A DNA stretch of 64,000 nucleotides from Amia ocellicauda. Its lineage: Eukaryota; Chordata; Actinopteri; Amiiformes; Amiidae. The translations under genes were made by a program, and so were the position numbers. Position 1 is the stretch's first letter. The number at the start of each line of letters is the position of its first letter. Below are positions 21,449 through 32,312 of the stretch, one piece after another. Under the pieces are notes generated by a model that had not been told where the DNA came from, made no database searches, and saw only the letters and a program-made list of their open reading frames with translations. The DNA lies in NCBI RefSeq assembly GCF_036373705.1, contig NW_027102659.1:1-64000 (forward strand), given 5' to 3'.

Positions 21449-22192
21449 ATGGAATATGCTCAGAAAATGTTCTTGATCCCTCAGGAGCAGCTTGAGAAAC
21501 TGAGAAAAAATGTTGTCGGGCCAGAGCCCATTAGACAAACGGCCGAAAACAACCTGGACTCTGAAATGAAAGCTATACAGGCCAGGGCCGATTTAAATCA
21601 GTATTCCAAAGCCCAGTTGTATACCAACACGTTACAGCGCTACCTCCGTCTGGTTAGACAGGGTGAAAAAGATCAAAACATTTTAACTTTAACCATGGCC
21701 TCTCAAGAAAATGGTTCTGGGGCTGATGCGGGGGGTACGGTTGATAAAGATGTTGCGGTGACCGAACCTGTTGAGAGTTCAGAGGGAGATGTTGTAACGG
21801 ATGTTTTGAGAAACATGCCGGCCAGAAGCAAAAGACATGCACAATATATCCTGCACAAAATGGTTCAGAAACCGCGGGTAACGGCTTGGAATGAACAGGG
21901 TGAATTTGTTTTTAAAGGACAACTGATCAAAGGTTCACACATGTTTGATTTGTTGAAGAGTGTCACTAGCACTAATAAGGTACCCGATAGTCGCCGACCT
22001 GTAGGCTGGAATGCTTTCCTACAGGCGATGGCCTGTCTGAACATGCCCCAATCCACAGTTCCTAACCAGGTAACGCGACAAAAAATCTGTCTGTGTAAAG
22101 AGGTGGAGCCTGATCTGACTCCGATATCTCATTACTCTGACCGTGCTGAGCGACCATCCTCAGGATCTATCCATCGTTGGGAAGCTTATTAA
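21449..22192 (+). CDS. 247-aa Polinton protein of unknown function, copy B
   Basis: Complete and open, same domain plan as copy A: charged helical N-terminus, acidic linker, conserved C-terminal domain. Differences from A and D are scattered substitutions (for example KPRV where A has KLRV). Confidence 0.75.
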   Translation: MEYAQKMFLIPQEQLEKLRKNVVGPEPIRQTAENNLDSEMKAIQARADLNQYSKAQLYTNTLQRYLRLVRQGEKDQNILTLTMASQENGSGADAGGTVDKDVAVTEPVESSEGDVVTDVLRNMPARSKRHAQYILHKMVQKPRVTAWNEQGEFVFKGQLIKGSHMFDLLKSVTSTNKVPDSRRPVGWNAFLQAMACLNMPQSTVPNQVTRQKICLCKEVEPDLTPISHYSDRAERPSSGSIHRWEAY

Positions 22193-22371
22193 TCTCATGT
22201 TTTTATTTGTCTCCCCTGTAAATAATGACCCGACAAACAATTTTATTTTTTATTTTTTTTATTTTCAAATGTTGTACATTTATTTATAACATAACCTCTG
22301 CTTTGTATAAGAATTGTGTTGAATAAAAACAAAACTAATGATTCAAAGGCTGTTTTCATTATTTTTTCACC

Positions 22372-22944
22372 TTAACATGCATGACATCTTTTAAAATCCT
22401 CACAAGAACACCCCATCTGTATACATGGCTGGCTAGGGTTGTAAGTCATTGTGTTATAAGGGGGGGTCCACAGTGTCCTGACAAACTCTGCCACTTTTTT
22501 ATCATTTTGGCCTAAATCCTCACTGTACAAGGCCATAATATCGGGGTATGACCTTCCTTTAGATCTATGATATAAGAAAAACACACAGTGCTGACCACAA
22601 GTGAAGGTCTGAAGACTTTGTACTTGACGACCGCTGTAAATGGTTTCTTGACAGTTGTTGAGCAGAAAGTTATTGATCTTCCGAGGGAAAGGTCTGAAAT
22701 CCGGGGGGTTTGCATAGGAATCAAAAAATTCACCACGGTGGTCCTCCCTTAGATAAATAGCCAGCCAATGTTCTCCGGGCATATTTTTAGGGTGTGTGTT
22801 GATTATGTACATTGCAGGTAAATTCTTGATCTTAAATTTAGGCAGCTGATCGCAGGCGTAGACTCCTTGAAACAGTTTCCGTGAGCCGGCCAGGGCATTC
22901 ATGATGTGGTTGAGCTCTCTGGTGTTCATTTTAATAATAATCAT
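22372..22944 (-). CDS. Adenain-like cysteine protease, copy B
   Basis: 190 codons, open, with the His, Asp, Gln, Cys set (GEHW, FFDSY, VQSLQ, TCGQHC) conserved. Start region and overlap with the capsid gene are as in copy A. Confidence 0.9.
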   Translation of the reverse strand: MIIIKMNTRELNHIMNALAGSRKLFQGVYACDQLPKFKIKNLPAMYIINTHPKNMPGEHWLAIYLREDHRGEFFDSYANPPDFRPFPRKINNFLLNNCQETIYSGRQVQSLQTFTCGQHCVFFLYHRSKGRSYPDIMALYSEDLGQNDKKVAEFVRTLWTPPYNTMTYNPSQPCIQMGCSCEDFKRCHAC

Positions 22945-24212
22945 ACGGAACGTTTCTCCTCTGATTCACCTCAATAATGTTGTCAAACACAGCATACACG
23001 ACCATATTTACAGTGTGTGGTAGAGGCTGCTTGAAACGCATCTCCAAACGCATATTGCCCGTCATCATCAGTGAAATATGTTGTCCACACTCTTCGTCAG
23101 GGGTCAGGTTGAAACCGTACAGGGTGTAACCGCTGCAGTATTCCCGGCGATCGATCAGCAGAGTTTGATCCTTGAGATGGCGACCCGTAGCCAGTACTAG
23201 ACTGTAATATTCACGAACCGCATTGCCGTTTTCAAAGTCAGGTTGAAAAGGTCTGGATGGAACCTGCACACCATCGACGTACAACGCTATAAATTCCGCG
23301 TTATAATGTTTAAAGTTAAAGGGGTTCTTGTTGTAAACCCCGGTAAATGCATCATTATCCACGAGACCTATAATAACCTGTTTTGGGAGCTGTCCTAGAA
23401 ACAGATTTTCCTGGTTCATCACCCGTGTCACTGCGGGGATACTGTGGACTTTCATATAGACTCTTTCGATCGGGTACTTGGCGTTTGCCGTCATTAACGC
23501 CTGCGCGTATCCTAGTTTAACCGCCGGGGAGACGGACACTTTTTTCACAAACAGCGAGGCCGATAATATGGTCAGTTTATATTGTTCAGTATCAGGGGTC
23601 ATCAGACAAAAAGCACTTTTACTACGGATCATTTTAATTTTAATGTCTACCCCGTTGAGCATGAGTTTTTCTTGGAAAAATATGTCTGCATGGATATGCC
23701 CCATTAGCTCAAAGGTCCTCCCTTCTGTTGAAGAGGCCGTTCTTTTTTGCAAACCCTTATTGAGTCCCTCTGGATCCTTGTCGTCCATAGCTTCCGGGAT
23801 GTCTTTGACTAAAGGCTGAACTGTTTGCTTAGGGTCTCCTCATTATAATTAAGGATACACTCCATCATGGCTCTATAGGGGTAAGTATTGCTGCTTTGAC
23901 TAATGAGCCGATCTCCCAGGGTCACATCCACCTGTGAAAATTGATGACCCCAGCGTTGGCCGTCTTCTCGACTGCATCGCCATCCTAATCAGTCACTTTA
24001 CAGTTCATTAAAATAAATGTGTTATTCAAATCAATATAATCCTCGCCATTGCCAGCTATAAAAAACTCCAGAGGGGCCGTGTCTGAAATTGCAGAAAGAG
24101 GGGGAATCTCTACATATATGATCTTATCTATACTCGTTTGAGTGTATGGAACTGTAAACAGATCCAGTTCTGATTTGACGCATTCTTCCGATAGACTGTG
24201 GACAAAAGACAT
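22931..24212 (-). pseudogene. Major capsid protein (double jelly-roll), copy B, broken
   Basis: It has the same three lesions as copy A: stop after the first 75 codons (23985-23987), a 19-bp deletion near 23939 and a 7-bp deletion near 23816. The C-terminal 285 codons from 23788 are open. Sharing of all three lesions shows A and B have a common history in this region. Confidence 0.82.
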
Positions 24213-24214
24213 GT

Positions 24215-24703
24215 TTAAAAGATGTATCCTGAGGCTCTATTTTTCTTTCTTTGAGACTTTCTTTTTGCAGGTTTTTTCTTGTGCTGCTTCCTTCTCCGAG
24301 TGTTTCCACGATATGTTGGAGAATGAGAGATTCTTCGTTTTTTGTTAGCCACGGATCTTCGTCGCCCTGGTGGACACATGCTGTTTCTTCTTTTACCCCC
24401 CCTCCTCGCCATTACCATGAGACCCGAACCCTCCTGATGCTCATGGCTAGCTGCCCGGTTCATAACATTGGTGAACACGTCACTAACAATATTTTTAGCC
24501 GCTGATTTCAAGTGGGGTCTGGCTATAGCAAAGCCTCTCTTAAGCAGGGGTACGGCCATTCTAAAGAGACCATGAAAGAGTCCTCCTAGACCGGCGCCAT
24601 ACATTGTGGGGGCTCCTACAAAACCGGGCAAGCCGTTCCCGGCTTGCATCTTGTAATAATCCACATAGGCGCTAGGATCTACATAACCCCTCGAGGTAGC
24701 CAT
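24215..24703 (-). CDS. 162-aa basic virion protein, copy B
   Basis: Start ATG at 24703 (MATSRGY). Open and apparently identical to copy A, with amphipathic Gly/Leu segment and Arg/Lys-rich tail. This supports the A-B relationship in the right half. Confidence 0.75.
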   Translation of the reverse strand: MATSRGYVDPSAYVDYYKMQAGNGLPGFVGAPTMYGAGLGGLFHGLFRMAVPLLKRGFAIARPHLKSAAKNIVSDVFTNVMNRAASHEHQEGSGLMVMARRGGKRRNSMCPPGRRRSVANKKRRISHSPTYRGNTRRRKQHKKKPAKRKSQRKKNRASGYIF

Positions 24704-24704
24704 T

Positions 24705-25436
24705 TTAATAATGTACAAACTGTTTCAGGGGTCGAAAATGTAGTTTGACAATAACTTTACTGAAGCGGAAGGGTACGTTGATATTCTGATCCGATTTTAC
24801 TTCGATCGTGATGTTGTCAAATTGGGTCTTTGAGACTGGTACGTAGTGTGGCTTGTCATAAGTAATTGTGACCATGTCATTGCTTTTACCTTTAATAAGT
24901 ACATTTCTCAAAAGGGGGACATAACTATCCCCGACCCTCTGGTGGGTTATGATATCCGTATACACATAAAGAGTGTAAAAGCCGCCCCACCACTTCTGAG
25001 AACCTGCTCTCTGTGTCAGAATAGATCCCAAATATACGCCCCAGTTGGCCGCTGGTTTGAATGCTAATACCTGGTTTTGACACCTTGTACACTCTGTTTT
25101 TAATAGGGTTGTAATATAGCTTGATGTTGGGGGTGCCTTCTGAGAACTGTTTATGCATCTCATCTAATATTTTATCCACATTGTCATAATAACCTCCTTG
25201 TATCGTGAATGTCCATTGACTCTTTTTAACATCATCAAAAATGGCGAAGGTGGCATCCTTATCTTGTAATACAGCCCAAGTGTAAGGATACTGTATTTCC
25301 GCCAACCCCACTTCCCACGACCCCCTTAGATCTATAGATTTTCCAAATTGTACCGTGTAACTGGATATTTCATTTTTAGGGTATATATCGAGAGAGGCGT
25401 TATTGGGTAGAGTCACGTAGAAGCCTCCTGATTCCA
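24705..25436 (-). pseudogene. Penton / minor capsid protein, copy B, frame-broken
   Basis: ATG at 25434-25436 (MESGGFYV). It carries the same central frame break as the other copies, between about 24990 and 25060. No further lesion is evident in either part. Confidence 0.85.
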
Positions 25437-25483
25437 TCTTGAGTATCGAAAGTAATGCCCACAACACACCCGCGGGCAAGTTG

Positions 25484-26575
25484 TTATAAGGATTGAATAT
25501 CGCAAACCTGTTGTTCCGGGACCCAACTATTGAACTTTTCAGGCCATCCAAGCCATTTCATCAACACATATTTTTTCCGGTTCTGGGTTTTTTCAGCTAA
25601 TATCTTTTCAACTCTGTATACACTGTCTTTACCCACAATAATTTTTTGTAACTCGGCTTCGTAAAACGTTCCTTCTATATCCTCCCCGTCATAGTCTTTT
25701 AACCGGTACACGGGTGGGTCTCTAGCCAACTGTTCGGTAACTGTAAAATATTCGTCAGAAAATGTTTCTTCATAACCTTTGGCAAAAGTACTCCTTAGCT
25801 TTGAAACGCGAACCACATCACCGATGTTGAACTTATAAGTAGTTTTTCCCTTCTTAATAAATGGTCCGTATAATTTTTTATAGACCTTAAAAGAATTACT
25901 TTGATCAACATCTATAGGCTTCATTTTAATACTGGTGTGATACCCTTGGTTGTAAGCATCGATAAAATCCTGAACTTTATCAAAATACTTGAACGTGTTG
26001 ACCGCTGTAAAATATCTCCACATTTTGGTCTTTATGGTGCGGTTAAACCTCTCCACTACCGATGCCCTAAGCTCATTACCGGTGGTGAAATGATGTATTT
26101 TGTGTCTCTTCAGTAGATTCTGAAATTCTCTGTTGAGAAACTCTTTTCCTTTATCAGTCTGCAGTTTTTTAGGACATCGACCCTGGGACAATATATCCTC
26201 AAAGGCCCTTGTCACCGCCCGACCTGTTTTATTATGTAGAATGCGAGCCCAGGCATATTTTGATAACACATCGATACACATCAACATCAATTTGTGACCA
26301 TTGTTATGTTTTGATAAATTTGACATATCGACTAGATCCATTTGCCATTGTGAGTCTATGTCAGTTGCATATACGCGGTTTCTTTTAAAGTTAATCCTGA
26401 GAGGTTTATGTAAGGTATAGGCGTCTTGTTCCCGTAACCATTCTGAAACAACCACATCATTAACCTTCACTCCGGCCTCAGCGAGTCCTCTTTGAAAACC
26501 CTTCTTACCCGCCAAACCCCCAATCTTGGCTGGGTTGTAGTATAGTTCCTGCATTTGGGGAGCTTGCCGAGTCAT
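25484..26575 (-). CDS. Retrovirus-like integrase (DDE) with C-terminal chromodomain, copy B
   Basis: 363 aa from the ATG at 26575 (MTRQAPQM), chosen because it follows a TATA box at the right distance; upstream in-frame codons lack an ATG. The N-terminal region is followed by the rve catalytic core with Asp80 (WQMDLVDM), Asp141 (LQTDKGKEF) and Glu175 (VVERFN), a 33-residue D-E gap, then an SH3-like tail and a chromodomain at about 319-359 (YRVEKILAEK, KWLGWPEKFNSWVPE). Integrases of this type insert Polintons with a 6-bp duplication. This is the only full-length undamaged integrase in the window. Confidence 0.93.
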   Translation of the reverse strand: MTRQAPQMQELYYNPAKIGGLAGKKGFQRGLAEAGVKVNDVVVSEWLREQDAYTLHKPLRINFKRNRVYATDIDSQWQMDLVDMSNLSKHNNGHKLMLMCIDVLSKYAWARILHNKTGRAVTRAFEDILSQGRCPKKLQTDKGKEFLNREFQNLLKRHKIHHFTTGNELRASVVERFNRTIKTKMWRYFTAVNTFKYFDKVQDFIDAYNQGYHTSIKMKPIDVDQSNSFKVYKKLYGPFIKKGKTTYKFNIGDVVRVSKLRSTFAKGYEETFSDEYFTVTEQLARDPPVYRLKDYDGEDIEGTFYEAELQKIIVGKDSVYRVEKILAEKTQNRKKYVLMKWLGWPEKFNSWVPEQQVCDIQSL

Positions 26576-26747
26576 TCTGTCAAATAACCACACAGACCCA
26601 CACTATGCGCAAAGTTTTTATACAAGGTTTTTTATTCAACTTCAGGAGAGCAGATACCCCTTTTAAGACATTTGAGAAAAGTATAACATACACAACAATT
26701 TTTTCTACGGTCCAGACAAAATGAAATCAGATGATTGGTTACTTGAT

Positions 26748-27140
26748 CTATATCAACAAATATACCTGTTTCTTTATCTTGTAGGCACACACCTCAGTTA
26801 CATATGTAAATAAAACAACATTATGACCTATTTTAAAATTAAACAGAGGTGTATTAAACAGGCTCAGTAAAAGGTCATACAGATGTTGATGAAATGGCCT
26901 AATATCATTCTTGGCCCCCTTGAGCCCTTCATCCCAGTGTTCGTACCCCCCGGTCTTTGTTACAGCAGCCATTCACTTTTCCAGGTTTGAAAGTTGATCC
27001 TCATCGATGGTTAAATCTGTAGAGAAAAGGCTCGCGTTGGCTACTTTTCTGTCAAGCACATGGTGTAATAGCGCTCTCAGGTTAGCTGCAGAGTGTTGAT
27101 GACAGAACCAGTTGCAGAAGCAGTCCAGAACATTCCCCAT
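26748..27140 (-). pseudogene. Bcl-2-like candidate protein, copy B, with internal stop
   Basis: It has the same TGA as copy A just before the MAAVTK codons; 130 codons in total extent from the ATG at 27140. The C-terminal 74 codons are open. Confidence 0.55.
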
Positions 27141-27152
27141 GTTCAAAGTCCC

Positions 27153-28001
27153 TTAGTTCAGGTCAGAGTCTGAATCAGTGGCGTAGATGTCGAATTCTTC
27201 GTCGCTGCCCCCAGCTTTAACTTCTTTACGGAAGAAATAAGCTTTTAGCTTGCCAGCGGTTTTTCTACTCGGCTCATCCAGGTCATTGAGCAGCTGCCCA
27301 AGTTTCTCTATTATAAACGGCTCCTTTTTCAGCTCCAGCAAAATCTCATCTATGATTTTCTGGACTTGTCCCACAGTGACATGTATGTGGGAGTAAGAGA
27401 GCGCCTTGATTAGTGCCGGTTTCAGCCACGGTTTGTTCAGTCTTCTGTAAAACACGTTGAAATAGAACAGGAAATAGTAACGGTCTGGTTCAAACAAACA
27501 ACTGTGTCTCAACTGACTGGGGTGATTCACTTCACACCCCCGACAGACTTCTTTCAGAGCTCGGTCGATGAGAGCACTCAGAATATACACCAGGGTGCTT
27601 TTAACCACTCTGCTTACTTGGTCACATACCCCGGGCATAAATCCTGCGTCTTCATCACGCCCCCGGGACAGTCCGATGCTCATTGGGTCGCCTGGTGGTT
27701 TGTGGGGTGTTTCTCCATCCATTGGACTGACCCCCTCCTGAGACGCACAGACGGTAGACAGTTCGGCAAAATCGAGGCCCTCCATGAGCTCCAGAGGCTG
27801 GGGATCCCCGAGACTCATTTGGACATCCATCGCACCGCATGTTGTTTCGTCCTGAGGGACCGGGGTCTGAGGTCTTGGAGAGTAACCACAGTCAAAGGGT
27901 TCCAGAGTGTATACAAAATCTGGGGAATAGAACCAGGGGTGATCCCGGGTTTGAAGAGGCCTGTAGAGCCTGTCGACGTCCGCAGCTTTCGGGTAAGACA
28001 T
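27153..28001 (-). CDS. 282-aa acidic Cys/His protein, copy B
   Basis: ATG at 28001. The protein sequence is the same as in copy A, with Cys/His cluster and acidic tail. The promoter layout (CRE word, then GATAAAAG) is conserved upstream. Confidence 0.72.
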   Translation of the reverse strand: MSYPKAADVDRLYRPLQTRDHPWFYSPDFVYTLEPFDCGYSPRPQTPVPQDETTCGAMDVQMSLGDPQPLELMEGLDFAELSTVCASQEGVSPMDGETPHKPPGDPMSIGLSRGRDEDAGFMPGVCDQVSRVVKSTLVYILSALIDRALKEVCRGCEVNHPSQLRHSCLFEPDRYYFLFYFNVFYRRLNKPWLKPALIKALSYSHIHVTVGQVQKIIDEILLELKKEPFIIEKLGQLLNDLDEPSRKTAGKLKAYFFRKEVKAGGSDEEFDIYATDSDSDLN

Positions 28002-28104
28002 TCTCTTTAATTTTAAACCATGAATGAATTGTTGCACCTTTTATCCTATCTCTTCACTACGTCACGACACACCGCCCTCTTAGAAGAGAGTAGCCCCTGA
28101 GCCG

Positions 28105-28509
28105 TCAGACCCCCCTCCAAAACCCCACACGTCGTCTGTCGTAGTTCTGCAAGCTTTCCCATTCACACCTTTCAAAACCCTGAGTCGGAGACTCCATTTC
28201 GCATTCTCTTGGACCCTCTTGCAAGCCTTCTAGAGTCTTATCCACAAGCCCCAGATCTCTCCAGGCCATCACCTTCAACCAGTCCTCATAAGAGTATTCA
28301 ATTACCGTCTCAAAAGGTTCCAACGTACCCTCCTTCTCTCCCAAAGCAAGAAGCTCCACTCCAACATAGCTGGGATCCCTTTTAAAGCGGTAACCCCGTC
28401 GAGCCCCCCAGAACAACACCCAGGAGCGTTCAATCTTCAAATTGGTGAGTACAGGAACCCTTGCCCGGGATTGTTTCTTGCGGGGTTTCATGTTGATGTC
28501 GCTGGACAT
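28105..28509 (-). CDS. 134-aa protein of unknown function, copy B
   Basis: Same protein as in copy A, open, right-most gene of the element. It reads inward from the right terminal repeat. Confidence 0.6.
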   Translation of the reverse strand: MSSDINMKPRKKQSRARVPVLTNLKIERSWVLFWGARRGYRFKRDPSYVGVELLALGEKEGTLEPFETVIEYSYEDWLKVMAWRDLGLVDKTLEGLQEGPRECEMESPTQGFERCEWESLQNYDRRRVGFWRGV

Positions 28510-28627
28510 GTTGAAGAAGCGGGATGTTTCAGAAGCTGAGAATTAAAGAGGTATTGCCTAAAAGAAGCGCGGGTTCTTAAATAGAGAGGAGAGTTTCGGG
28601 GCGTTGCCTTCAGAGGGGTGGGGGTAT

Positions 28628-28812
28628 TTATGGGTGGCCTTGTTGTTCAGGGTTTTATGGGTGCACACTTTCTGACGGATATGACGTAGGAATAATTAAG
28701 GAAATAACTCTACCTAAAATCACGCCCCCCAATTATGACGTAGGAATATTAATAAGCTTAGGGCATACGTCATAACAAAATAGGCCGCGCCCAAAAAACC
28801 CTACTATCTACT
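28628..28812. repeat. Right terminal inverted repeat of copy B, 185 bp, plus CTTATG
   Basis: Nearly or fully identical to 12676-12860 and the reverse complement of 32944-33128. The target word CTTATG follows at 28813-28818, then TAGTTGAAGG as in the empty host sites. Confidence 0.9.
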
Positions 28813-29128
28813 CTTATGTAGTTGAAGGCGCAGTATAGCTCTCATAGTCTGGTGGTGACGGAAGACCACCAGCCGTTTGAACAAGCCATTCAGCATCACC
28901 TTGTTGGGTTAAGTGCAGGCACTGTCAGAGCGCAGGGCGTCCTGCCTTTGAAAGAGTTTCCGAAGTGTCCTGATGTGCCCTTTAGCAATGCCAAACAGGT
29001 CTGTGAAAATGGCATCCTTTCGCGGCACTTCAGACGCCATCTCACAGTCTAGCCGACCTGAAACGCCTGAGCCCGTTTTACCAGCAGGTTCCAACGGTAA
29101 CCGTTTGAAGCAAGAGGCGGCGTTGTCA

Positions 29129-29201
29129 GTTTCTGTAGTGTAGCGGTTATCACATTTGCCTAACGCGCGAAAGGTCCCCGGTTCGAAACCGGGCGGAAAC
29201 A
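29129..29201 (+). tRNA. tRNA-Val (anticodon AAC)
   Basis: Cloverleaf as at 13177-13249, with acceptor 3' strand CGGAAAC, which pairs better with GTTTCTG. Loop CTAACGC, B box GGTTCGAAACC intact, T run about 20 nt downstream. Confidence 0.87.
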
Positions 29202-29366
29202 GCCTGCTTTGGGCCGGCCCTTTTCGTCCTGCTTGCCCTCGTGGTTCCCTGCAGGCGGTGGGTGGCTTTTCTTCATTGGAGTGCCCGAAATCGGTGCTCT
29301 CAGAGCGTCCGTCCGTCGACAGGTTGAAATTGTAAACGCTGGTGTAGCCACTTTTAATTAAAATCT

Positions 29367-29420
29367 GATGATGATGATGATGATGATGTTGTTGTTGTTC
29401 TTGTTGTTCTTGTTGTCGTC
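29367..29420. repeat. (GAT)n/(GTT)n microsatellite
   Basis: GAT units followed by GTT/CTT units in the host unit after the AAC tRNA. Confidence 0.9.
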
Positions 29421-29768
29421 GTAGTCGCCGTCATTATTATTGTTAAAGTAAAGCAGTAGTTAGATTTGTTGCTACCGTAAGGTGTAGAAGGCACAATAGC
29501 TCTGATAGTCTGGTGGTGAAGGAAGACCACCAGACGTTTGAACAAGCCATTCAGCATCACCTTGTTGGGCTAAGTGCAGGCACTGTCAGAGCGCAGGGCG
29601 TCCTGCCTTTGAAAGAGTTTCCAAAGTGTCCTGATGTGCCCTTTAGCAATGCAAAATAGGTCAGTGAAAATAGAAACCTTTATCTCACAGGCTGGCCCAC
29701 GGGAAACGCCTGTGCGTGTTTTATCAGCCTGCTTCGATGGGAGCCATTCGAAACGCCAGGACGGGTCG

Positions 29769-29841
29769 TTTTCCGTAGTGTAGTGGCTATCACGTTTGCC
29801 TCACACGCGAAAAGTCCCCGGTTCGAAACCGGGCGGAAACA
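29769..29841 (+). tRNA. tRNA-Val (anticodon CAC), probably degenerate
   Basis: Anticodon loop CTCACAC, D arm GTGTAGTGGCTATCAC and intact T arm. The 5' end reads TTTTCCG instead of GTTTCCG, losing the first acceptor pair, and the variable region has AAAAG for AAAGG. Both changes suggest loss of function or weak activity. Confidence 0.7.
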
Positions 29842-30066
29842 ACCTGCGGTGCACTCGTGCCAGTGCCATGTTACCCGTTGCCATCTCTCTGCCCCAAGGC
29901 CGGCCGTCGTTTTCTCTTCCTCGGAGTGGCAAGAAATCCTGACCTTGAGAACAAACGATCGCAGAAGGGTAGCTTTGCGAGGCGCTGGAACTCACACTTT
30001 TAAAATCGATACATGTTGTAGCTGTTACAATACGACCGTAGCAGGATCAGCGACATTGCTGTTACT

Positions 30067-30072
30067 CTTATG
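30067..30072. other. Empty Polinton target site CTTATG in host unit
   Basis: The context GCTGTTACT-CTTATG-TAGTCGAAGG joins, without any insertion, the left flank seen before copies C and D to the right flank seen after copies A and B. It lies 226 bp downstream of the tRNA-Val(CAC) at 29769-29841. Confidence 0.85.
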
Positions 30073-30304
30073 TAGTCGAAGGCGCAGTATAGCTCTGATA
30101 GTCTGGTGGTGACGGAGGACCTCCAGCCGTTTGAACAAGCCATTCAGCATCACCTTGTTGGGCTAAGTGCAGGCACTGTCAGAGCGCAGGGCGACCTGCC
30201 TTTGATAGAGTTTCCTAAGTGTCCCGAAATCGGTGCACTCAGAGCGTCCGTCCGTCGACAGGTTGAAATTGTAAACGCTGGTGTAGCCACTTTTAATTAA
30301 AATA

Positions 30305-30367
30305 TGATGATGATGTTGTTGTTCTTGTTCTTGTTGTTGTTGTTGTTCTTGTTTTTCTTGTTGTCGT
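30305..30367. repeat. (GAT)n/(GTT)n/(CTT) microsatellite
   Basis: Short GAT run, then mixed GTT/CTT units. Confidence 0.85.
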
Positions 30368-30775
30368 CGTGGTCGCCGTCATTATTATTGTTAAAGTAAA
30401 GCAGTAGTTAGATTTGTTGCTACCGTCAGGTGTAGAAGGTACAATAGCTCAGTGATTGTCTGATGGTGGCACAAGACGAGCAGCAGCTGTTTGAACAAGC
30501 CATTGAGCATCACCTTGTTGGGGTAAGTGTAAGTCTTGTCATAGCTCAGGGCGTTCTTCCTTTGAAAGAGTTTCCAAAGTGTCCTGATGTGCCCTTGAGC
30601 AATGCAAAATAGGTCAGTGAAAATAGAAACCTTTATCTCACAGGCTGGCCCACGGGAAACCCCTGTGCGCGTTTTACCAGCCGGCTTCGATGGGAGCCAT
30701 TCGAAACGCCAGGACGGGTCGGTTTTACCAGCAGTCTCCAACGGTAACCGTTCTAAGCAAGAGGTGACGGTGTCA

Positions 30776-30848
30776 GTTTCCGAAGTGTAGCGGTTATCAT
30801 GTTCGCCTAACGCACGAAAGGTCCCCGGTTTGAAACCGGGCGGAAACA
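30776..30848 (+). tRNA. tRNA-Val (anticodon AAC), variant
   Basis: The acceptor stem GTTTCCG/CGGAAAC is perfect and the anticodon is AAC. T8 is replaced by A (CCGAAGTG) and the T loop reads TTTGAAA in place of TTCGAAA, which alters the Pol III B box. Activity doubtful. Confidence 0.72.
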
Positions 30849-31012
30849 GCCTGCTGTGGGCCGGCCCTTTTCGTCCTGCTTACCCTCGTGGTTCCCCGGA
30901 GGCGGTAGGTGGCTTTTCTTCATTGGAGTGCCCGAAATTGGTGCACTCAGAGCGTCCGTCAATCGACAGGTTGAAATTGTAAATGCTGGTGTAGTCACTT
31001 TTAATTAAAATC

Positions 31013-31060
31013 TGATGATGATGTTATTGTTGTTGTTGTTGTTGTTCTTGTTGTCGTCGT
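31013..31060. repeat. (GAT)n/(GTT)n microsatellite
   Basis: Short GAT run followed by GTT units. Confidence 0.85.
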
Positions 31061-31393
31061 GGTCGCCGTCATTATTATTGTTAAAGTAAAGCTACCGTAA
31101 GGTGTAGAAGGCACAATAGCTCTGTGATTGTCTGATGGTGGCACAAGACAAGCAGCAGCTGTTTGAACAAGCCATTGAGCATCACCTTGTTGGGGTAAGT
31201 GTAAGTCTTGTCATAGCTCAGGGCGTTCTTCCTTTGAAAGAGTTTCCAAAGTGTCCTGATGTGCCCTTGAGCAATGCAAAATAGGTCAGTGAAAATAGAA
31301 ACCTTTATCTCACAGGCTGGCCCACGGGAAACGCCTGTGTGCGTTTTACCAGCCGGCTTCGATAGGAGTTATTCGAAACACCAGGACGGGTCG

Positions 31394-31466
31394 GTTTCCG
31401 TAGTGTAGTGGCTATCACGTTTGCCTCACACGCGAAAGGTCCCCGGTTCGAAACCGGGCGGAAACA
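31394..31466 (+). tRNA. tRNA-Val (anticodon CAC)
   Basis: All stems pair: GTTTCCG/CGGAAAC, TTTGC/GCGAA with one T-G pair, CCCGG/CCGGG. The loop is CTCACAC and both internal promoter boxes are intact. It lies 195 bp upstream of an empty target site. Confidence 0.9.
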
Positions 31467-31661
31467 ACCCGTCCCCCATCTCTCTGCCCCAAGGGTGGCT
31501 GTCGTTTTCTCTTCCTCGGAGTGGCAAGAAATCCTGACCTTGAGAACAAACGATATAAGAAGGGTAGCTTTGCGAGGCGCTGGAACTGACACTTTTAAAA
31601 TCGATACATGTTGTTGCTGTTACAATACGACCGTAGCAGGATCGGCGACATTGCTGTTACT

Positions 31662-31667
31662 CTTATG
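31662..31667. other. Empty Polinton target site CTTATG in host unit
   Basis: TGCTGTTACT-CTTATG-TAGTTGAAGG is uninterrupted, matching the joined flanks of the inserted copies. Confidence 0.85.
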
Positions 31668-31900
31668 TAGTTGAAGGCGCAAAATAGCTCTGATAGTCTG
31701 GTGGTGACGGAAGACCACCAGCCGTTTGAACAAGCCATTCAGCATCACCTTGTTGGGCTAAGTGCAGGCACTGTCTGATCGCAGGGCGTCCTGCCTTTGA
31801 AAGAGTTTCCGAAGTATCCCGAAATCGGTGCACTCAGAGCGTCCGTCCGTCGACAGGATGAAATTGTAAACGCTGGTGTAGCCACTTTTAATTAAAATCT

Positions 31901-31966
31901 GATGATGATGATGATGATGATGTTGTTGTTCTTGTTGTTGTTGTTGTTGTTCTTGTTGTCGTCGTG
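31901..31966. repeat. (GAT)n/(GTT)n microsatellite
   Basis: GAT run followed by GTT/CTT units in a unit that lacks a tRNA. Confidence 0.9.
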
Positions 31967-32254
31967 GTCGCCGTCATTATCATTGTTAAAGTAAAGCAGT
32001 AGTTAGATTTGTTGCTACCGTAAGGTGTAGAAGGCACAATAGCTCTGATAGTCTGGTGGTGAAGGAAGACCACCAGCCGTTTGAACAAGCCATTCAGCAT
32101 CACCTTGTTGGGCTAAGTGCACGCACTGTCTGATCGCAGGGCGTCCTGCCTTTGAAAGAGTTTCCGAAGTATCCCGAAATCGGTGCACTCAGAGCGTCCG
32201 TCCGTCGACAGGTTGAAATTGTAAACGCTGGTGTAGCCACTTTTAATAAAAATC

Positions 32255-32312
32255 TGATGATGATGTTATTGTTCTTGTTGTTGTTGTTGTTCTTGTTTTT
32301 CTTTTTGTCGTC
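32255..32312. repeat. (GAT)n/(GTT)n microsatellite
   Basis: Short GAT run then GTT/CTT units, again in a unit without a tRNA. Confidence 0.85.

Larger units (their letters stand above)
13532..28812 (+). mobile_element. Maverick/Polinton copy B (left terminus deleted)
   Basis: It starts inside the element at the position equivalent to 33816 of copy C, so about 872 bp including the left terminal repeat are missing, and it ends with a right terminal repeat at 28628-28812 followed by CTTATG. ATPase, protease, integrase, 111-aa, 247-aa, 162-aa, 282-aa and 134-aa genes are open. PolB, capsid, penton and the Bcl-2-like gene are broken. Confidence 0.95.

Noticed and set aside
29354-29560. Open frames rich in Thr/Ser on minus across the GAT/GTT tracts (also at 31888)
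   Set aside because: Simple translation of microsatellite sequence.
29783-30112. Open frames of 60-110 codons crossing the tRNA-Val(CAC) units (also 31408, 48604)
   Set aside because: They read through a tRNA gene and vary in length between units.
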